From Clostridia bacterium (lineage in GTDB: Bacteria; Bacillota; Clostridia; UMGS1810): DNA of 5,823 bases. Both the position numbers and the translations under genes were made by a program. Shown here in pieces: positions 5,822-5,823 of this stretch (positions are counted from its first letter, which is position 1; each line of letters opens with the position of its first letter). The DNA lies in NCBI GenBank assembly GCA_017549745.1, contig JAFYUA010000234.1, positions 1-5,823 of the forward strand, read 5' to 3'. The notes beneath the pieces were generated by a model. The model was not told the origin of the DNA. It ran no database searches and saw only the letters and a program-made list of their open reading frames with translations.

Positions 5822-5823
5822 GC

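Overview
The window looks like chromosomal DNA from a Clostridia-type Firmicute, though the exact taxon cannot be read. The signs are GA-rich Shine-Dalgarno sites, compact gene packing, a YpsC/RlmL-like RNA methyltransferase, and a unidirectional cluster of aromatic amino acid genes. No mobile element, CRISPR array, tRNA or rRNA was recognised.

Layout, left to right. (1) Positions 2-394, plus strand: C-terminal 130 residues of an RNA guanine-N2 methyltransferase cut by the left edge. (2) A 12-bp hairpin at 404-430, shared with the convergent dapA gene. (3) dapA, minus strand, 1319-435, encoding 4-hydroxy-tetrahydrodipicolinate synthase of lysine/diaminopimelate synthesis, with its own probable promoter. 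(4) A plus-strand gene for an unrecognised 74-residue membrane protein (1490-1714), divergent from dapA. (5) A near-perfect 21-bp hairpin at 1724-1769, shared with the convergent aromatic gene cluster. (6) A minus-strand operon read from the right edge to 1771: an AroE-AroK fusion (5' end outside the window), aroA, tyrA and aroF.

The aromatic operon is tightly packed. AroE-AroK and aroA overlap by 4 nt (ATGA), aroA and tyrA overlap by 14 nt, and tyrA and aroF are 19 nt apart. Together the products cover DAHP synthesis (AroF, the entry step), reduction of dehydroshikimate and phosphorylation of shikimate (AroE-AroK), EPSP formation (AroA), and the branch towards tyrosine (TyrA). The aroB, aroD, aroC and chorismate mutase/pheA functions are not seen and may lie upstream beyond the right edge. 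The operon promoter is also outside the window.

I see no clearly new biological system. The most notable items are the AroE-AroK fusion, the orphan two-helix membrane protein, the loss of known lysine-feedback residues in DapA, and the lack of obvious feedback modules in TyrA and AroF.
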